Origin: Ignavibacteriales bacterium
GTDB taxonomy: Bacteria; Bacteroidota; Ignavibacteria; Ignavibacteriales; Melioribacteraceae
Assembly: GCA_007280825.1 (NCBI GenBank)
Contig: QYQI01000135.1
Location: forward strand, 1-35,652
Direction of reading: 5' to 3'
DNA length: 35,652 bases
The notes beneath the pieces were generated by a model. The model was given only the letters and a program-made list of their open reading frames with translations, was not told the DNA's origin and did no database searches. Positions within the stretch are counted from its first letter, which is position 1. Each line of letters starts with the position of its first letter. Positions 35,226 through 35,652 of the stretch are shown one piece after another. The translations under genes were made by a program, and so were the position numbers.

Positions 35226-35652
35226 CTATGTCTTCTGCTCTTTTTTCTTAGCTGCTGGGAAAAGGATATTGTTCAAAATTAATCTATAGCCAGGAGAATT
35301 TTTATATAAACTTAGATCAGTCGAAGGATCGCCTACAGCATGCTGATAATCTTCCGGATCGTGCCCGCCATAAAAAGTAAATGCACCGCGTCCGTAATTT
35401 CCGTGAATATATTTTACTTGATCTGTTCCCGCACGTTCTCCTAAAATATAAACAGAGTTCTTAATAAATTTTTTGTGGAACATAGTTGTCTGACCCATGA
35501 ACCCGTGAATAACATTCACATGATCTTGTGTCAGCATTGTTGGCACAGGATCATACTTTGCCGAGAAATCAAATAATGTGAAATAATCATTTCTTTGGTC
35601 GCCAACTTCCAATGGTTGAATATCAATATCGCTGTATTCATAGACAAGAGGA
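35226..35652 (-). CDS. Conserved protein, C-terminal portion (5' truncated by window edge); possibly the Bacteroidota 'asparagine synthetase B'-labelled family
   Basis: The reading frame stays open to the window edge (PLVYEYSDIDIQPLEVGDQRNDYF...). The ...GGHDPEDYQHAVGDP...NSPGYRLILNNILFPAAKKK tail is recognised only from memory. Confidence 0.4.
   Translation of the reverse strand, partial: PLVYEYSDIDIQPLEVGDQRNDYFTLFDFSAKYDPVPTMLTQDHVNVIHGFMGQTTMFHKKFIKNSVYILGERAGTDQVKYIHGNYGRGAFTFYGGHDPEDYQHAVGDPSTDLSLYKNSPGYRLILNNILFPAAKKKEQKT

Noticed and set aside
1-35652. CRISPR array, prophage, integrase or defence island
   Set aside because: No regularly spaced repeats, and no phage structural, integrase, Cas or restriction genes recognised. 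The only defence-like item is the single TA pair.

Overview
This 35.65 kb window is an AT-rich bacterial chromosome segment. The gene families and the lipobox/M16/RND style suggest Bacteroidota/Ignavibacteria-like (inference; no search was run). Coding density is high, about 31 credible CDSs. No tRNA, rRNA, CRISPR array, prophage or transposase was recognised.

Contents from left to right: the C-terminus of a Y-family DNA polymerase; a large secreted BNR/sortilin-like protein; an alpha/beta hydrolase; an internally duplicated secreted protein with one HELHE motif; a GH127 (DUF1680) glycosidase; phoU, divergent from a DUF47-pit phosphate transport pair; a cupin; glycyl-tRNA synthetase; an ECF sigma / anti-sigma / membrane-protein operon with overlapping genes; a decayed ORF next to a 119-bp inverted-repeat element; an M16 protease pair; a tetR-tolC-MFP-RND efflux operon; a HAD hydrolase; an ArsC/Spx-like protein; a lipoprotein DPP III-like peptidase; a B12-binding radical SAM protein; a histidine kinase/response regulator pair; a YoeB/RelE-like toxin-antitoxin pair whose toxin overlaps a TlpA-like thioredoxin gene; an FmdB zinc ribbon; an FAH-family protein; and a protein truncated at the window edge.

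Most of the window is ordinary. The points most worth a second look are the TA-thioredoxin overlap with a palindrome over the antitoxin translation start, the HxxEH-less M16 protein with a LolA-like C-terminal extension, the duplicated HELHE-domain protein, the third gene of the ECF operon, and four distinct palindromic elements at gene ends. I did not find convincing evidence of a wholly new multi-gene system.
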